DNA of 64,000 nucleotides from a virus. The notes below the pieces were generated by a model, which was not told where the DNA came from, ran no database searches, and saw nothing but the letters and a program-made list of their open reading frames with translations. Positions 9,407-19,824 of the stretch are shown here, in pieces. Where the stretch lies: the IMG/VR virus record IMGVR_UViG_3300032323_001417, positions 37,665-101,664 of that record, one strand, 5' to 3'. Within the stretch, counting starts at the first letter, position 1; every line of letters starts with the position of its first letter. The position numbers were made by a program, and so were the translations under genes.

Positions 9407-10092
9407 TAACAGCTAGAATTAAGGGTGATAATGTTATAAGAATGCTTAGAAATTCTGTAGAGTACTCAAGTTCTTTTATGACAGAGTTAAAAGGAAATCA
9501 AGATATTCTAAATGCAAAAGTTGGTGAAGAATCAGTTGATGCTTTTTACGATTACCTTGATGGTCTTGCAAGGCTTCATCCAGGAATGCTACACCATGTG
9601 TATGAATGGGGGCAAGTTGGAGATCCAATGGGAAGACTTTTTGATTTAACAATGTCTCCTAATAAAACGTCTGCAGTAATTACTGCTGAATTCTTAGAAT
9701 CTGACGTACCATCTCCAACATCTTCAGAACCTTTTTATGACAAGGCACAAATTATGGAAGATGGAAGAACTGTAACAATTAATCAAGTTGAGGCAAAAGC
9801 ACTATTCTTTGAAATAGATGGTGAAGAATTTTTTAGAAGCGGTCCAATTGTAATTGCAAATCCTGGAGGAGAGGCAACCAGAGGATCTTTCTTACAAGCC
9901 TTTGATGAATTCTATGGATCTTACTTTACAGAAGTACATTTAAAGGCAATAAGATTTTATAAATATTTTTCAAATCCAAAAGTATTTGAAGCTTACTTTG
10001 GTTCTGCTGCTAGGGGTGGGGCTAAATCAAAAGGTAAAAAAGCTGCACTATCATGGATTATGAACGCACCAGGAGGAAAAAATGGTTTATAG
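9403..10092 (+). CDS. Tail completion / neck-like protein
   Basis: 229 residues if translation begins at the ATG at 9403, which overlaps the preceding TGA (ATGA) and is preferred over the start at 9388. No decisive motif; contains a predicted helix early on (EESVDAFYDYLDGLARLHPG) and a Gly/Lys-rich basic C-terminus (SAARGGAKSKGKKAA). Position between stopper and tail terminator suggests a minor tail or HK97-gp10-like role. Confidence 0.55.
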   Translation: MITARIKGDNVIRMLRNSVEYSSSFMTELKGNQDILNAKVGEESVDAFYDYLDGLARLHPGMLHHVYEWGQVGDPMGRLFDLTMSPNKTSAVITAEFLESDVPSPTSSEPFYDKAQIMEDGRTVTINQVEAKALFFEIDGEEFFRSGPIVIANPGGEATRGSFLQAFDEFYGSYFTEVHLKAIRFYKYFSNPKVFEAYFGSAARGGAKSKGKKAALSWIMNAPGGKNGL

Positions 10093-10660
10093 ACCAGAAA
10101 ACATTATTAATCTTTATGTTTGGGAACAGTTTAAAACTCACGCCCCTGCATTCTATAACTTGTATGGTCCAACTTCTGGAGGGGCAGACATTATCCCCTT
10201 TTTCCCTGCACCAGCAAACAACCTGCCAACTGCTGTAATTGACAATGACCTACCTTACGTTATGTTTGATAAGTTTAGTAGAATCCGTGGGGGCTATAAA
10301 TATTTCTACCCTATCAAGACTGACCAAATGAGATATACAATCGTTGGTGGCTCTCTGTACGACATTAACAGGAACCAGCAGGACAGGTATGCAACAACTA
10401 TAAACCTTACAAGTCTTATTCAAAATATCCTGGATAGAGAAGATGATGCAGCTCAGGATATTAATGAATTTACCAAGACTTTGCCAGATTATAACAATCC
10501 TAATTATCCAGAATTAAACAAATATTACTTCCATTGTGTTAATGTTTACCAGTCAGGGTTTACAGATACACAACAAGATGTCTCTGATTTTATGGAATAT
10601 AATCCAACTAGAGACCTTATTATCAAATATGACTATCATTCCAAACAGTTTAATGAATGA
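10082..10660 (+). CDS. Tail terminator-like protein
   Basis: 192 residues overlapping the previous gene by 11 nt. It resembles tail terminators in placement (just before the major tail protein) and in having an N-terminal helix (ENIINLYVWEQF), central beta strands around a YKYFYPIKTDQMRYTIVGG segment, and a later helical stretch. Tail terminators cap the tail tube at the neck. Evidence is contextual. Confidence 0.55.
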   Translation: MVYRPENIINLYVWEQFKTHAPAFYNLYGPTSGGADIIPFFPAPANNLPTAVIDNDLPYVMFDKFSRIRGGYKYFYPIKTDQMRYTIVGGSLYDINRNQQDRYATTINLTSLIQNILDREDDAAQDINEFTKTLPDYNNPNYPELNKYYFHCVNVYQSGFTDTQQDVSDFMEYNPTRDLIIKYDYHSKQFNE

Positions 10661-10738
10661 TAAAAACTAGATGTATACTTAACTTAGGAAACGCCAATCT
10701 CCCCATAAATTTTAAGACTAAAAAAGAGGTGAAAAAAT

Positions 10739-11446
10739 ATGGCAACTCGTGGAAATTCCAATCAAATTATCGTTGGTGCAGCCCAACTCTTCGTTTCGCA
10801 GCCAAGTCAGGGTTCACTAGAATACAATTCTACTGCAGATGTTTATGCATTTAACAGTGGTAGTGTTTCTGGATACCCTTCAATCAGTGCCTCTGGAGCT
10901 TATGCAGATAAGCTTGAAGCAGATAGCGCAAGATGGAGAAATGTAGGCTACACAATGAACGGTTTAGAAGTACAGTTCCAACCAGACTTCGGTGAAGTCC
11001 AGGTAGATCAGCTTCTTGACGTTGCAAAGCTTTACAAGCAAGGTATGCAGGTAAGCATGGTAACAGCATTTGCTGAAGGTACACTTGAAAATCTTCTTCT
11101 TTCTATTGCAGGAGCAGAAGGTGACTACGATGATAGCAATGCAACTTTCAACAGTGCAGGTAGACAACTTACTGGAGAAACAGAGCTTAACTTGTCAGCT
11201 GGCGAATTAGGTGCAGTTCCTGTGGAACGTGCTCTTATCGCCGTTGGTCCAGGTTCTGGTGATCCAGCAGCAACTGGTAATGCAAAGGTAGAGCGTGTTT
11301 ATGTAGGCAATCGTGTTCTCTCAATTGAGAACGTAACTGTTTCTGCAAAGCGTGATACACCTTCTATGTATGAAGTTACATTCCGTTTGCTTCCAGCATC
11401 CAATGGTTCCTATGGCAAGATCGTTGATCGTGTCGTTGGCAACTAA
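10739..11446 (+). CDS. Major tail protein
   Basis: 235 residues, the tail-tube subunit. It has a strong SD (GAGGTGA) and, like the capsid gene, richer use of C/G-ending codons, fitting abundant product. The sequence is beta-rich with NQIIVGAAQLFVSQ near the start, VGYTMNGLEVQFQPDFGEVQVDQLLD and SMYEVTFRLLPAS at the end. It lies before the frameshifted chaperone and tape measure, the standard order in siphoviruses, and is followed by a strong terminator. Confidence 0.85.
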   Translation: MATRGNSNQIIVGAAQLFVSQPSQGSLEYNSTADVYAFNSGSVSGYPSISASGAYADKLEADSARWRNVGYTMNGLEVQFQPDFGEVQVDQLLDVAKLYKQGMQVSMVTAFAEGTLENLLLSIAGAEGDYDDSNATFNSAGRQLTGETELNLSAGELGAVPVERALIAVGPGSGDPAATGNAKVERVYVGNRVLSIENVTVSAKRDTPSMYEVTFRLLPASNGSYGKIVDRVVGN

Positions 11447-11465
11447 AAATTAAATATAGAAACTT

Positions 11466-11497
11466 TGCCCACCCCCTAAAAAGGGTGGGCATTGTTT
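11466..11497 (+). terminator. Intrinsic terminator after major tail protein
   Basis: TGCCCACCC (11466-11474) pairs with GGGTGGGCA (11483-11491), a perfect 9-bp stem with loop CCTAAAAA, followed by TTGTTT. It separates the abundant tail-tube transcript from the next operon. Confidence 0.85.
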
Positions 11498-11515
11498 GCT
11501 TAATAAGCCCTTTAT

Positions 11516-11533
11516 GATATAATTGAATATAAT
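11516..11533 (+). promoter_or_regulatory. Promoter(s) for tail assembly operon
   Basis: Two TATAAT boxes, 11518-11523 (with upstream TG as extended -10: TGATATAAT) and 11528-11533, lie between the terminator and an AGGAGG ribosome site at 11538-11543 ahead of the ATG at 11548. The second box is too near the SD to be functional with a normal leader, so the first is preferred. Confidence 0.5.
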
Positions 11534-11547
11534 CTATAGGAGGATTA

Positions 11548-11883
11548 ATGGCAACCAGTATTTACGAAGTTGTAGAAGTAGAACTATTAGATGGTTCACA
11601 AATTTCTATGAAACCGCTTAAGATTTCTTTATTGAGAGATTTTATGAAAGAGTTTCAGAAGATATCAGATCCAAAGATTTCAGAAGACAATATTAAGTCA
11701 ATGGATCTTTTGCTAAACTGTGCTGTTATTGCAATGAAGCAATACAATGCAGAGTTGGCAACTAAGGAGCAGCTAGAAGACATCATGGATCTTCCAACTG
11801 TGTACAAGGTAATTGAAGTAGCTGCAGGGATTCAGTTAAATGACCCAAACGCACTGGCAGCGGCTCTAGTTGGGACGAACTAG
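11548..11883 (+). CDS. Tail assembly chaperone, short (unshifted) form
   Basis: 111 residues, equivalent of lambda gpG. It starts after AGGAGG and stays in frame until a TAG at 11881. Content is helical and acidic (QISMKPLKISLLRDFMKEF, KQYNAELATKEQLEDIMDL). The downstream frame (below) continues the protein after a -1 slip. The pair helps fold tape measure and recruit tail-tube subunits. Confidence 0.8.
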   Translation: MATSIYEVVEVELLDGSQISMKPLKISLLRDFMKEFQKISDPKISEDNIKSMDLLLNCAVIAMKQYNAELATKEQLEDIMDLPTVYKVIEVAAGIQLNDPNALAAALVGTN

Positions 11884-12218
11884 ATCTAGCTGAGATAGAG
11901 TCTAGAGTATTTCTTCTGGGATTCTGGAAGAATTATTCTGAAATGGAAGAAAGCATATCTATGCCTGAACTAGTAGCAATACTAGAAGCTAAAAATAAAG
12001 AAGATTACGAAAGTAAGAAATTTATGGCAGCACTTCAGGGAGTGAATCTTGATTCCGATTCGTCTGAAAACAAATGGGAAGAAATGAAGGCTAGAGTGTA
12101 TAGCGGTGGCGCAACCTCTAACCCAAATGATATCCTGGCTCTACAAGGAAGTGCCGCACAACGTGCTGGTTTTGGAATTGGAAATGGGCTAGATTATGAG
12201 GTGATCTATAGTGGCTGA
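11548..12218 (+). CDS. Tail assembly chaperone, -1 frameshift product (join 11548..11850, 11850..12218)
   Basis: The -1 frame opens at 11844 and runs to 12218. A canonical slippery heptamer C-CCA-AAC lies at 11844-11850, in the correct X-XXY-YYZ phase relative to the 11548 frame. The fused product is about 223 residues, and the shifted frame continues with SSWDELDLAEIESRVFLLGF and a helical acidic tail, like GT-type chaperone extensions. It ends 8 nt into the tape measure gene. The open segment 11943-12218 is therefore not a separate gene. Confidence 0.8.
11844..11850 (+). promoter_or_regulatory. Programmed -1 ribosomal frameshift site
   Basis: CCCAAAC, read as C-CCA-AAC in the chaperone frame. 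After tandem slippage the ribosome reads CCC-AAA and goes on with CGC. It is the only good heptamer inside the window where both frames are open (11844-11880). Confidence 0.8.
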
Positions 12219-15200
12219 AGTAGCCAAGGGTATTATTGATATTGAGATCAATACGGGCTCTGCTGCCTCTACACTGCAAGCATTACAATCACAAATTAAT
12301 GCTTTTAATCTAGCCCTAAACAAAGCTAATGCTACACAGGGAAAATTTTCTGCAGAGTATACAAAAAAACTTCAAGATGCAATAAATAAAACTGGTCTTT
12401 TTACAGCAGAAACAATAAGACTTCAGACTGCTGCTGCAACTTTAGATAAAACTTTGTCCAAAGGAAAAACTTCTTTAGGGCAATATTTTAGTGCAAGATT
12501 TAATAAAGATGGTGCGATTGCAGCAGAGACAATGGCTCTTGCATCAGAACGTGCAAGAAGACTTCAAACACAATTTATAGCCACCTCTAGTGCTGCAAAT
12601 GGATTTCAAGATGCACTAGCAGTTAGACCACTTGCAGCATTTTCTTCACAAGTGGCGGTTGCAGGACAAAAAGCAGAAATTATGTCTGCAATGTTCAAGC
12701 AAGGAACTACTCAATTAATTAACTTTGGTAAGAATGTCCAATGGGCAGGTCGCCAGCTTATGGTTGGCTTTACAGTTCCACTTACAATTTTTGGTGCAGT
12801 AGCTGGAAAAACTTTTATGGAATTGGAAAAGCAAGCGGTTGCATTTAAAAAAGTATATGGAGATATTTTTACAACTCCAGCAGAATTAAATCAAAATTTA
12901 GAGGCAGTAAAAGGTCTTGCTTCTGAATATACTAAATATGGTATTGCAGTAAAAGACACAATTGGTCTTGCTGCTCAAGCTGCTGCTGCTGGTAGAAAAA
13001 ATGCAGATTTAACTGATGCAGTTTCTCAAGCAACAAGACTTGCAACACTTGGTCAAATGGATCAAAATGCAGCACTTGAAACAACAATATCTTTGCAATC
13101 TGCATTTAGATTATCAGGACAAGATCTTGCAGATACTATTAACTTTTTAAATATGGTTGAAAACCAAACAGTTGTTTCCTTGCAAGATATTGCTGCTGCT
13201 ATTCCTCGTGTAGCACCAGTTATCCAAGGTCTTGGTGGAGACGTAAAGGATCTTACAGTTTTCCTTGCAGCAATGCAAGAAGGTGGAGTTGATGCAGCAG
13301 AAGGTGCTAACGCATTAAAGTCTGGTCTTGCATCTTTGATTAATCCAACAAGACAAGCAACTGAAATGTTGAGTGGAATGGGGATAAATCTTCAGTCAAT
13401 TATTGAAGCAAATAAGGGAGACCTTATGGCTACTGTTAGGTCTTTTGCAGAAGCTTTACAGGGTCTTGATCAATTTTCAAGACAACAAGCTCTTGAACAA
13501 GTATTTGGAAAATTCCAGTATGCAAAACTTGGAGCATTGTTTGACAATATTTCTAGAAAAGGATCTCAGGCTCAACAGGTTATTGCAACAATGGGGTATA
13601 CTACAGAACAACTTGGTGCAACCGCAGATAAAGAATTAAAAACAATTGAAGAATCTTTTGGTGTTCAATTAACAGGTGCAATAGAAAGATTTAAACTAGC
13701 AATTGCCCCTATTGGAGAAATTTTTGTTAAAATAGCTATTCCACTTGTTAATTTTGCCACATCAATTGCAGAAGCTTTTAATGGATTGTCAGATGGTCAA
13801 AAGAAGTTTGCTGCTATTGGTGCAGTTATAATTGGTGTCGTTGTTCCAGCAGTCACAATGCTTACTGGTTTATTCTTAAACCTTGTTGGAACCCTTGCAA
13901 AAATGACACAAGGTATAACTTTATTTGGAATGGGATTTATAAAGGGTGGTCCTCTAGGTGCAGTTAAAGCACTTACACAAAGTTCAAAATATTTAAGTCT
14001 TGCAGAGATGGATGCAGCGATGGCTGCTCAACAACTTGCTGGTGCTAACCAAGCATTAAATGCAACTTTGGTTGAGCAGGTTGGAAGCTCTAATGCTGCT
14101 GCTGCTGCAATTGGAAATTTAACAAAAGCATATTCTGCAATGATTGCTACTCAAGGTGCTGCAGCAGCAAGATTCCCAGAACACTTTGGTATAGCTGGAG
14201 CAGCTGGAACAAGAGCAAAAGTTAGCCAGGTAGCAATGAGAGGAGTTCAAAGAAGAAATTCTGGTGGACCAATCTTTATGTCAAATGGCACAACTGTCCC
14301 AGGAACTGGAAATACTGATACAGTTCCAGCCATGCTTACTCCAGGGGAATTTGTAGTAAATAAAGAAGCTACTAAAAATAATCTTGGACTACTTCATAGT
14401 ATTAATAATAGTAAAAATCCTCAAGGATTAAATGCTGGTGGAAAAGCAAGAGGTATGCAATACCTTATGGCTGGTCAACTTGTAAGAGGAATGTTTGATA
14501 ATATACCAGGAGGATTTGCAAGTTTAGGGTCAAAAATTTCTAGAAGACTTTCTCCACATGCAAATTTTAAAATAAGATCTTCAAAATCGGGAAGAGTTTC
14601 ACAAGTAAAAACTTTAGCAGATTCTGTAAATAAAATAGCACCAATGTCAAAAGCTCCAGAATTAGCTAGAGCTTTTAAAGGATCTAGATTTTTTGAAGAG
14701 CTTGGAATAGTAACTACTATTTTTCCAAGACAATTAAACAAAAATGCAAGCAGTGGTGGCGGTGGAGCAAAAGTAGAAGATATTGAAGCTTTTATTCGTA
14801 TTGCAGGTCGTGACTTTCTTGAACCTTTTAGAAAAGCTTATGTAGATAGTGGTGGTCCAAGGGGTCTTGGTACTTCTGCAATTATAAAAAGAATGAAGTC
14901 ACAGTTAGCAAAAGAACCAAGAGGAACACTATATAGCGATGATGATTTAAAAAATTTACTTAATAATTCTATAAAAGATAAAAAAGTATTAGAACATATT
15001 GAAAAAATGAGAACAGACCCATCTAATACTGGTCAAGCAAGAATTTTAGGAATTAAACAAAATGCAGAAGAAAAGGCTAGTAGATTTGGAATTAAGGTTC
15101 CACGAACAGAAAATGGAACTTCTTCTACAGATGCTCAAAATGCTTTGATTAAAGCCATGGAAGATGATTTATATAAGAGTCTAAAAGAAAAAGTTACAGT

Positions 15201-18200
15201 AGTTGATACGCTAGAAAGGTATCGTACAAAAGCTGTTTTTGAAGCTAGGAATTCTAAAGGAGAAACTCTTTTAAGATTCACACCTGGAGATACTTTTTCT
15301 ACGGGAGCTGGTGCAAGAAGTTATAACAATCCAAAATACAGAGGTAATGAACAAAGAAAATCTATATTAAAAAGATTAGAAGCAGCTTTTAATAATAATA
15401 GCATTTCTAAAGAACAGTATGATATGTTTAAAACATTTGACATGGCTCACTTTAACAAGGGTGGACAAGTTCCAGGTATGCAATATTTTGCTGCTAACAA
15501 TAAACAAAGAGTAGTTCAAGAAGCATACAAGGCAGCTTCAGGTATTAGAAGAAGAGTAAGACCTGGAAGAGATCAAAGATTTAGCCAACAGGCTGTATTA
15601 AAAGATTATGTTCATGATGCAAATTTTGTAAGACATAGCAGAGACCCTGAAGATATGAATACTCTTTTGAGTATGATGAAGCCTCTTACTCAACAAACTA
15701 GGGCAACTAGAGGAACTGTTTTAGGATCAACAAATAATCCAGAACTACCATATGCACAACAAAAAAGAATTGTTGCTGCAATTAAAGAAGGAAGATATGA
15801 AGACCTGTTTGGAATGAGATTAAACTTTAGAGGTCCAGGATCATATACCACTAGAAGAGAAACAGATTTTTCACCATTTATTGGAGATCTTAGCAATCCA
15901 ACTTTAAGAGCGTTTTCAGATGGCTTTATGACATTAAAAGATCAAAAAGAAGAAATTGCTAAACTAAGAAAAATAATGAGATCAGGAAAGTTTAAAAAAC
16001 TTACTCCTGGAACTGCAGAATATGCAAGAGCACTTGGAATGACTGGTTTATGGAGTCCTGCTCGTTCTTGGAGACCTGGACCCAATCCTACTATTGGTAG
16101 TGACTGGACTGTTGAACAAGTTCTTGCAAATAAATTAAGAGACTATAATAATCGTAAAAAAGGTTTAAATAAAGCTTTTCCAGATAAAAAAATTCAACAA
16201 TTATTAATTGATGAAATGGTTGGATCTGGAGCACTAGCTATTGATGTACCAAAAGCTTTTTACAAGCATCCTAGATTACCTTATAGAGGAGATCATATAG
16301 AGAACCTTGTTAAAAAGGAAAATGAAATACTTCTTGGAGATAGAACATCTCAAATAACTGGGGTAGCAAGTGATTTAAGAACTAGGCTACCATCTTTAAT
16401 TACTCAATCTTTTAATAGAGGAAATATTGTTCCTGGAGTAGGAAACACAGATACCGTTCCAGCCATGCTTACCCCTGGAGAATTTGTTGTAAATAAAGAA
16501 GCAACAAAAAAGAACTATGACTTGTTAACTGCTATTAATAATTCTCAAAGATTAAATAAGGGTGGAATGGCTTACAAAGGTTCCAACGAGGCTCCTCCAA
16601 GACTGTTGATGAACTCTGGAGGTTTTATTCAATATTTAAATAAGGGAGAAGAAGTTCAAGGGAGGGACAGGTTTAAAAAACCTTCTGATAGAGGAGCAAC
16701 GGGTGGCAATTCTATAAATATTGGCAATGGTGGTGGCGTTGGAAAGGCTAGAGTTGCAGGACAGGCTGGAAGTATTGTTGGCGGTTTTGCAGGATTTGCA
16801 TTAGCAGAAAAACTTGGTATTGAAGGAATGGCTGGTCAATTTATCACATCTTTGGCTGCTGGAACTATTGCACAAAAAGCACTTACAGGGTCAATACTTG
16901 CAATAACAAAGTCTACAAAATCTGCTAATGCAAAAGAAGCACTATTTCCAATGCTATCAAAACTTGGTCCAAAAGTATTAGCTCTGTCAGGTCCAGTAAT
17001 GCTAGCAACTGGAGCTTTTGCAGCAGTTGGATTTACTTTATATAGCTTGAACAAAAGTTTGACAAATGCAGAAAAATCTGGTGCAGCACTTTCTGATGCA
17101 ATGTATGGATCTGCAAAAACAACAAAAGCAATGGCTGATGCGTTTGGAAGAGAAACTAATGCAGCTGCAGCAAGAAGAAAAGCAGCAGAAAAAGCTGGAG
17201 GTCAAGAAATAAGTCAAGAAGCAGTAGCTACTTCTGGAGAATTTATGAAGAGCGATGCAGCAAAGAAAATTTTAGAAGATATAAAACTTGTTGAAAAGTC
17301 TGGAGAAAGTGCGGTTTTAGCATTAAGAAATCAGCTAGCTTCTTCAATTATTGCAGGAGCCATTACTCCAGAAGAAGCAAAGGCGATTGCTTTAGATATT
17401 GGAAAAGAACTTGGAAGCGCAACTCTTGGTATTCAAGTTTCAGGAGAACTTACTTCTTTAATAGGTCCAAATGGGGAAAAGATATCAAACAACCTTATAG
17501 AAATTACAGCAGAAATTACTCCAAAAATTGATTCTGAAAAAATTAAAAAGGGTGCACAAAGCGCATTTGATTCTTTAAATCCTGGAGAAAAATTTGTTCA
17601 ATTTTTTAAAGGTGGACAAGAATCTTTTGTTAAAGAATTTTCAATAGACCAGATAAGTTCAGCAAATGCTTCAGCACTTGCAAAAGAAGCTGAGGCAAGA
17701 GCTTTACTAAATCTTGCATATCAAGAAGGAACTATAACACTTAAAGAGTATATTGATCAAGAAGGTAAAATAACTTCTGGTGCAAGCAAAAGATCTTCAT
17801 TTGTTGATAATGCAAATGCCAAAGCTTTAGGGTTTACATCTACTGAAGCAATGCAATCTAAGCTACAAGAGCAATTAGCTAATTTAAATGTTGATACTAC
17901 TGGAATGACAATAGGTGAAGCAAGTAGGGAAGTGGCACTTGGAGCATCTAGGGCAAGAGAAGACGATCAAGGAAAGGCAGCCTACGAAGCAATTATAACA
18001 AGGTCTAAAGACACTCTTAAGCAAACATTTGTTGATTCTGGAATGGACGCAGACATTGCTAAAACAATGACAGATAGCATGGAACAGGGTGTTGCTCAAA
18101 TTGATCCAGGTATTTTTGACAAGTTTTTATCAGGACAGATTCCTTTAGAAGGATATGACGTTGTAATGAATCTAGAATCTTCTGGAGATTTAACTTTAGA

Positions 18201-19824
18201 AGACATAGATAGGCTTGGAAAAGAATTGACAGCTCTAACTACTATTCCAAAAATTGATAAAGTTATTAATTTTGAAACTGCCAATGAAGAAATGATAACA
18301 GAGCTTTATGATGATTACATGGCGTTAGAAAAAGAACCTGACATTTTTAAGGGAATAAGTATTAAAGATAATTTAGCTGAAAATGCCATGGAACGATTTG
18401 GAATAAATTATCAGTGGATAATGAGTTTGCCAAATCAGGAAAAGTTTATTGTATTAACTACTATAGAAAGACATATAGAGCTTAAAAAAGCTGCAAATTC
18501 AGGGGACAGGAGTGACAGAGAAGCTCTTGCAGCATCAAATGCTGAACTTTCTAAATTAGTAGAAAATACTGTTGCGCCACCAACTGGTCCAACTGGTCCA
18601 ACTAAAGGACCTGGTGGCAATAGTGAAAAGAGTAAGCTTGATGACCTTAAAAAGATGCTTATGGAAAGATTTAGACTTCAAGAAATGCTTATTGATAAAG
18701 AAGCAGAAGGATTTAATAAAAGAATTAAACAAATTTCTAGAGAAATTCAATTGCAACAAAGACAGGTAGCTTTAGAAGAAAAGCAAATTGAAGTAAGACA
18801 AAAAGCTTTAGAAGAACTTTCTAAAAAAGAAAATGAAGTAAATACTGTATATGACAATAGAATATCTGCACTAGATAGAGTATCTGCATCAAATTCAAGA
18901 TTGGCAAGTCAAGAACAATCTAGAATAAGCCTTGCATCCGCACTTGCTTCTGGTGATATTGCTGCTGCTGCTTCTGCAATGTCTGACATAACTCAGCAAT
19001 CTGCAGAAAGTCAGATAGAAGACACCAAGACTGCACTAGAAACTCAAAGAGAAACTGCATTAAAGAATTTAACAGTTGATGTAAATGGCACTTTAATGAC
19101 AAGAAAAGATATTGAAGCAAGCATAGAAACAATTCAGATAAATATAGATAAAATTCAAACTAGCATCTATGATAAAAATATTTTAATACAAACAGAAGAA
19201 GACAAGCTATTAAAAATTGAAGAAAAGAGACTAAAGGTTGCTGAGGATCGTGAAAAAATAGAAACAAGGCTATATCTTTTAGAACAAAACAGGGCTATTA
19301 AAGAATTAACAAAAAAGTCCAAAGAAAAAGGTGGTCTAACTAACTCAGAAAAAACAGAACTTGCAGACTACAAGAAAGCTTACAACGCTATGGCAGAATC
19401 TTTTAATAAACAATATCCTACCTCCACACCCATACAGCTATTGAATAGTGGTGGTCAGGTTTCTGGATTTGGAATGACAGACAGAGTTCCAGCCATGCTT
19501 ACCCCTGGTGAATTTGTTATTAATAAAAATGCTACAAAAACTTTCTTGCCTATGCTAGAGTCTATTAATTCTGGAGTATTCCCATCAATTGGTGGAATGA
19601 ATCTAGGATCTCCAAGATATGATGTTCCTGTTAGCAATGTTACCAATGTTCCAGTTTCTCAGTCAATTACCAATTCATCAAATGCTTCTACCATGTATAA
19701 TAATAGTTACAGTATAAATGTAAATGTATCTGGAAGTAGCTCTTCTGCAGATGAAATTGCAAACGTTGTTATGGGTAAGATTGCAAGATCTAACTCAGGA
19801 AGTATTAGAGGGAGTAGGTATTAA
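12211..19824 (+). CDS. Tape measure protein
   Basis: 2537 residues (GTG start, overlapping the chaperone extension by 8 nt); it sets tail length and is ejected with the DNA. Residues ~170-560 match the phage tape-measure core with hydrophobic segments near 185-202 and 530-565; further hydrophobic stretches lie near 1520-1535 and 1588-1615. A motif VPAMLTPGEFVVNKEAT occurs three times (near residues 703, 1415 and 2426), each preceded by a Gly-rich turn and followed by a helix. Between the first two copies sits a ~600-residue basic insert with no membrane segments. Residues ~2130-2370 form a long coiled coil, and the C-terminus is Ser/Asn-rich. Confidence 0.93.
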   Translation: MAEVAKGIIDIEINTGSAASTLQALQSQINAFNLALNKANATQGKFSAEYTKKLQDAINKTGLFTAETIRLQTAAATLDKTLSKGKTSLGQYFSARFNKDGAIAAETMALASERARRLQTQFIATSSAANGFQDALAVRPLAAFSSQVAVAGQKAEIMSAMFKQGTTQLINFGKNVQWAGRQLMVGFTVPLTIFGAVAGKTFMELEKQAVAFKKVYGDIFTTPAELNQNLEAVKGLASEYTKYGIAVKDTIGLAAQAAAAGRKNADLTDAVSQATRLATLGQMDQNAALETTISLQSAFRLSGQDLADTINFLNMVENQTVVSLQDIAAAIPRVAPVIQGLGGDVKDLTVFLAAMQEGGVDAAEGANALKSGLASLINPTRQATEMLSGMGINLQSIIEANKGDLMATVRSFAEALQGLDQFSRQQALEQVFGKFQYAKLGALFDNISRKGSQAQQVIATMGYTTEQLGATADKELKTIEESFGVQLTGAIERFKLAIAPIGEIFVKIAIPLVNFATSIAEAFNGLSDGQKKFAAIGAVIIGVVVPAVTMLTGLFLNLVGTLAKMTQGITLFGMGFIKGGPLGAVKALTQSSKYLSLAEMDAAMAAQQLAGANQALNATLVEQVGSSNAAAAAIGNLTKAYSAMIATQGAAAARFPEHFGIAGAAGTRAKVSQVAMRGVQRRNSGGPIFMSNGTTVPGTGNTDTVPAMLTPGEFVVNKEATKNNLGLLHSINNSKNPQGLNAGGKARGMQYLMAGQLVRGMFDNIPGGFASLGSKISRRLSPHANFKIRSSKSGRVSQVKTLADSVNKIAPMSKAPELARAFKGSRFFEELGIVTTIFPRQLNKNASSGGGGAKVEDIEAFIRIAGRDFLEPFRKAYVDSGGPRGLGTSAIIKRMKSQLAKEPRGTLYSDDDLKNLLNNSIKDKKVLEHIEKMRTDPSNTGQARILGIKQNAEEKASRFGIKVPRTENGTSSTDAQNALIKAMEDDLYKSLKEKVTVVDTLERYRTKAVFEARNSKGETLLRFTPGDTFSTGAGARSYNNPKYRGNEQRKSILKRLEAAFNNNSISKEQYDMFKTFDMAHFNKGGQVPGMQYFAANNKQRVVQEAYKAASGIRRRVRPGRDQRFSQQAVLKDYVHDANFVRHSRDPEDMNTLLSMMKPLTQQTRATRGTVLGSTNNPELPYAQQKRIVAAIKEGRYEDLFGMRLNFRGPGSYTTRRETDFSPFIGDLSNPTLRAFSDGFMTLKDQKEEIAKLRKIMRSGKFKKLTPGTAEYARALGMTGLWSPARSWRPGPNPTIGSDWTVEQVLANKLRDYNNRKKGLNKAFPDKKIQQLLIDEMVGSGALAIDVPKAFYKHPRLPYRGDHIENLVKKENEILLGDRTSQITGVASDLRTRLPSLITQSFNRGNIVPGVGNTDTVPAMLTPGEFVVNKEATKKNYDLLTAINNSQRLNKGGMAYKGSNEAPPRLLMNSGGFIQYLNKGEEVQGRDRFKKPSDRGATGGNSINIGNGGGVGKARVAGQAGSIVGGFAGFALAEKLGIEGMAGQFITSLAAGTIAQKALTGSILAITKSTKSANAKEALFPMLSKLGPKVLALSGPVMLATGAFAAVGFTLYSLNKSLTNAEKSGAALSDAMYGSAKTTKAMADAFGRETNAAAARRKAAEKAGGQEISQEAVATSGEFMKSDAAKKILEDIKLVEKSGESAVLALRNQLASSIIAGAITPEEAKAIALDIGKELGSATLGIQVSGELTSLIGPNGEKISNNLIEITAEITPKIDSEKIKKGAQSAFDSLNPGEKFVQFFKGGQESFVKEFSIDQISSANASALAKEAEARALLNLAYQEGTITLKEYIDQEGKITSGASKRSSFVDNANAKALGFTSTEAMQSKLQEQLANLNVDTTGMTIGEASREVALGASRAREDDQGKAAYEAIITRSKDTLKQTFVDSGMDADIAKTMTDSMEQGVAQIDPGIFDKFLSGQIPLEGYDVVMNLESSGDLTLEDIDRLGKELTALTTIPKIDKVINFETANEEMITELYDDYMALEKEPDIFKGISIKDNLAENAMERFGINYQWIMSLPNQEKFIVLTTIERHIELKKAANSGDRSDREALAASNAELSKLVENTVAPPTGPTGPTKGPGGNSEKSKLDDLKKMLMERFRLQEMLIDKEAEGFNKRIKQISREIQLQQRQVALEEKQIEVRQKALEELSKKENEVNTVYDNRISALDRVSASNSRLASQEQSRISLASALASGDIAAAASAMSDITQQSAESQIEDTKTALETQRETALKNLTVDVNGTLMTRKDIEASIETIQINIDKIQTSIYDKNILIQTEEDKLLKIEEKRLKVAEDREKIETRLYLLEQNRAIKELTKKSKEKGGLTNSEKTELADYKKAYNAMAESFNKQYPTSTPIQLLNSGGQVSGFGMTDRVPAMLTPGEFVINKNATKTFLPMLESINSGVFPSIGGMNLGSPRYDVPVSNVTNVPVSQSITNSSNASTMYNNSYSINVNVSGSSSSADEIANVVMGKIARSNSGSIRGSRY

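Noticed and set aside
11943-12218. Separate gene after the tail chaperone
   Set aside because: The frame is open from 11844 and joins the chaperone through the CCCAAAC slip; the ATG at 11943 has no ribosome site.
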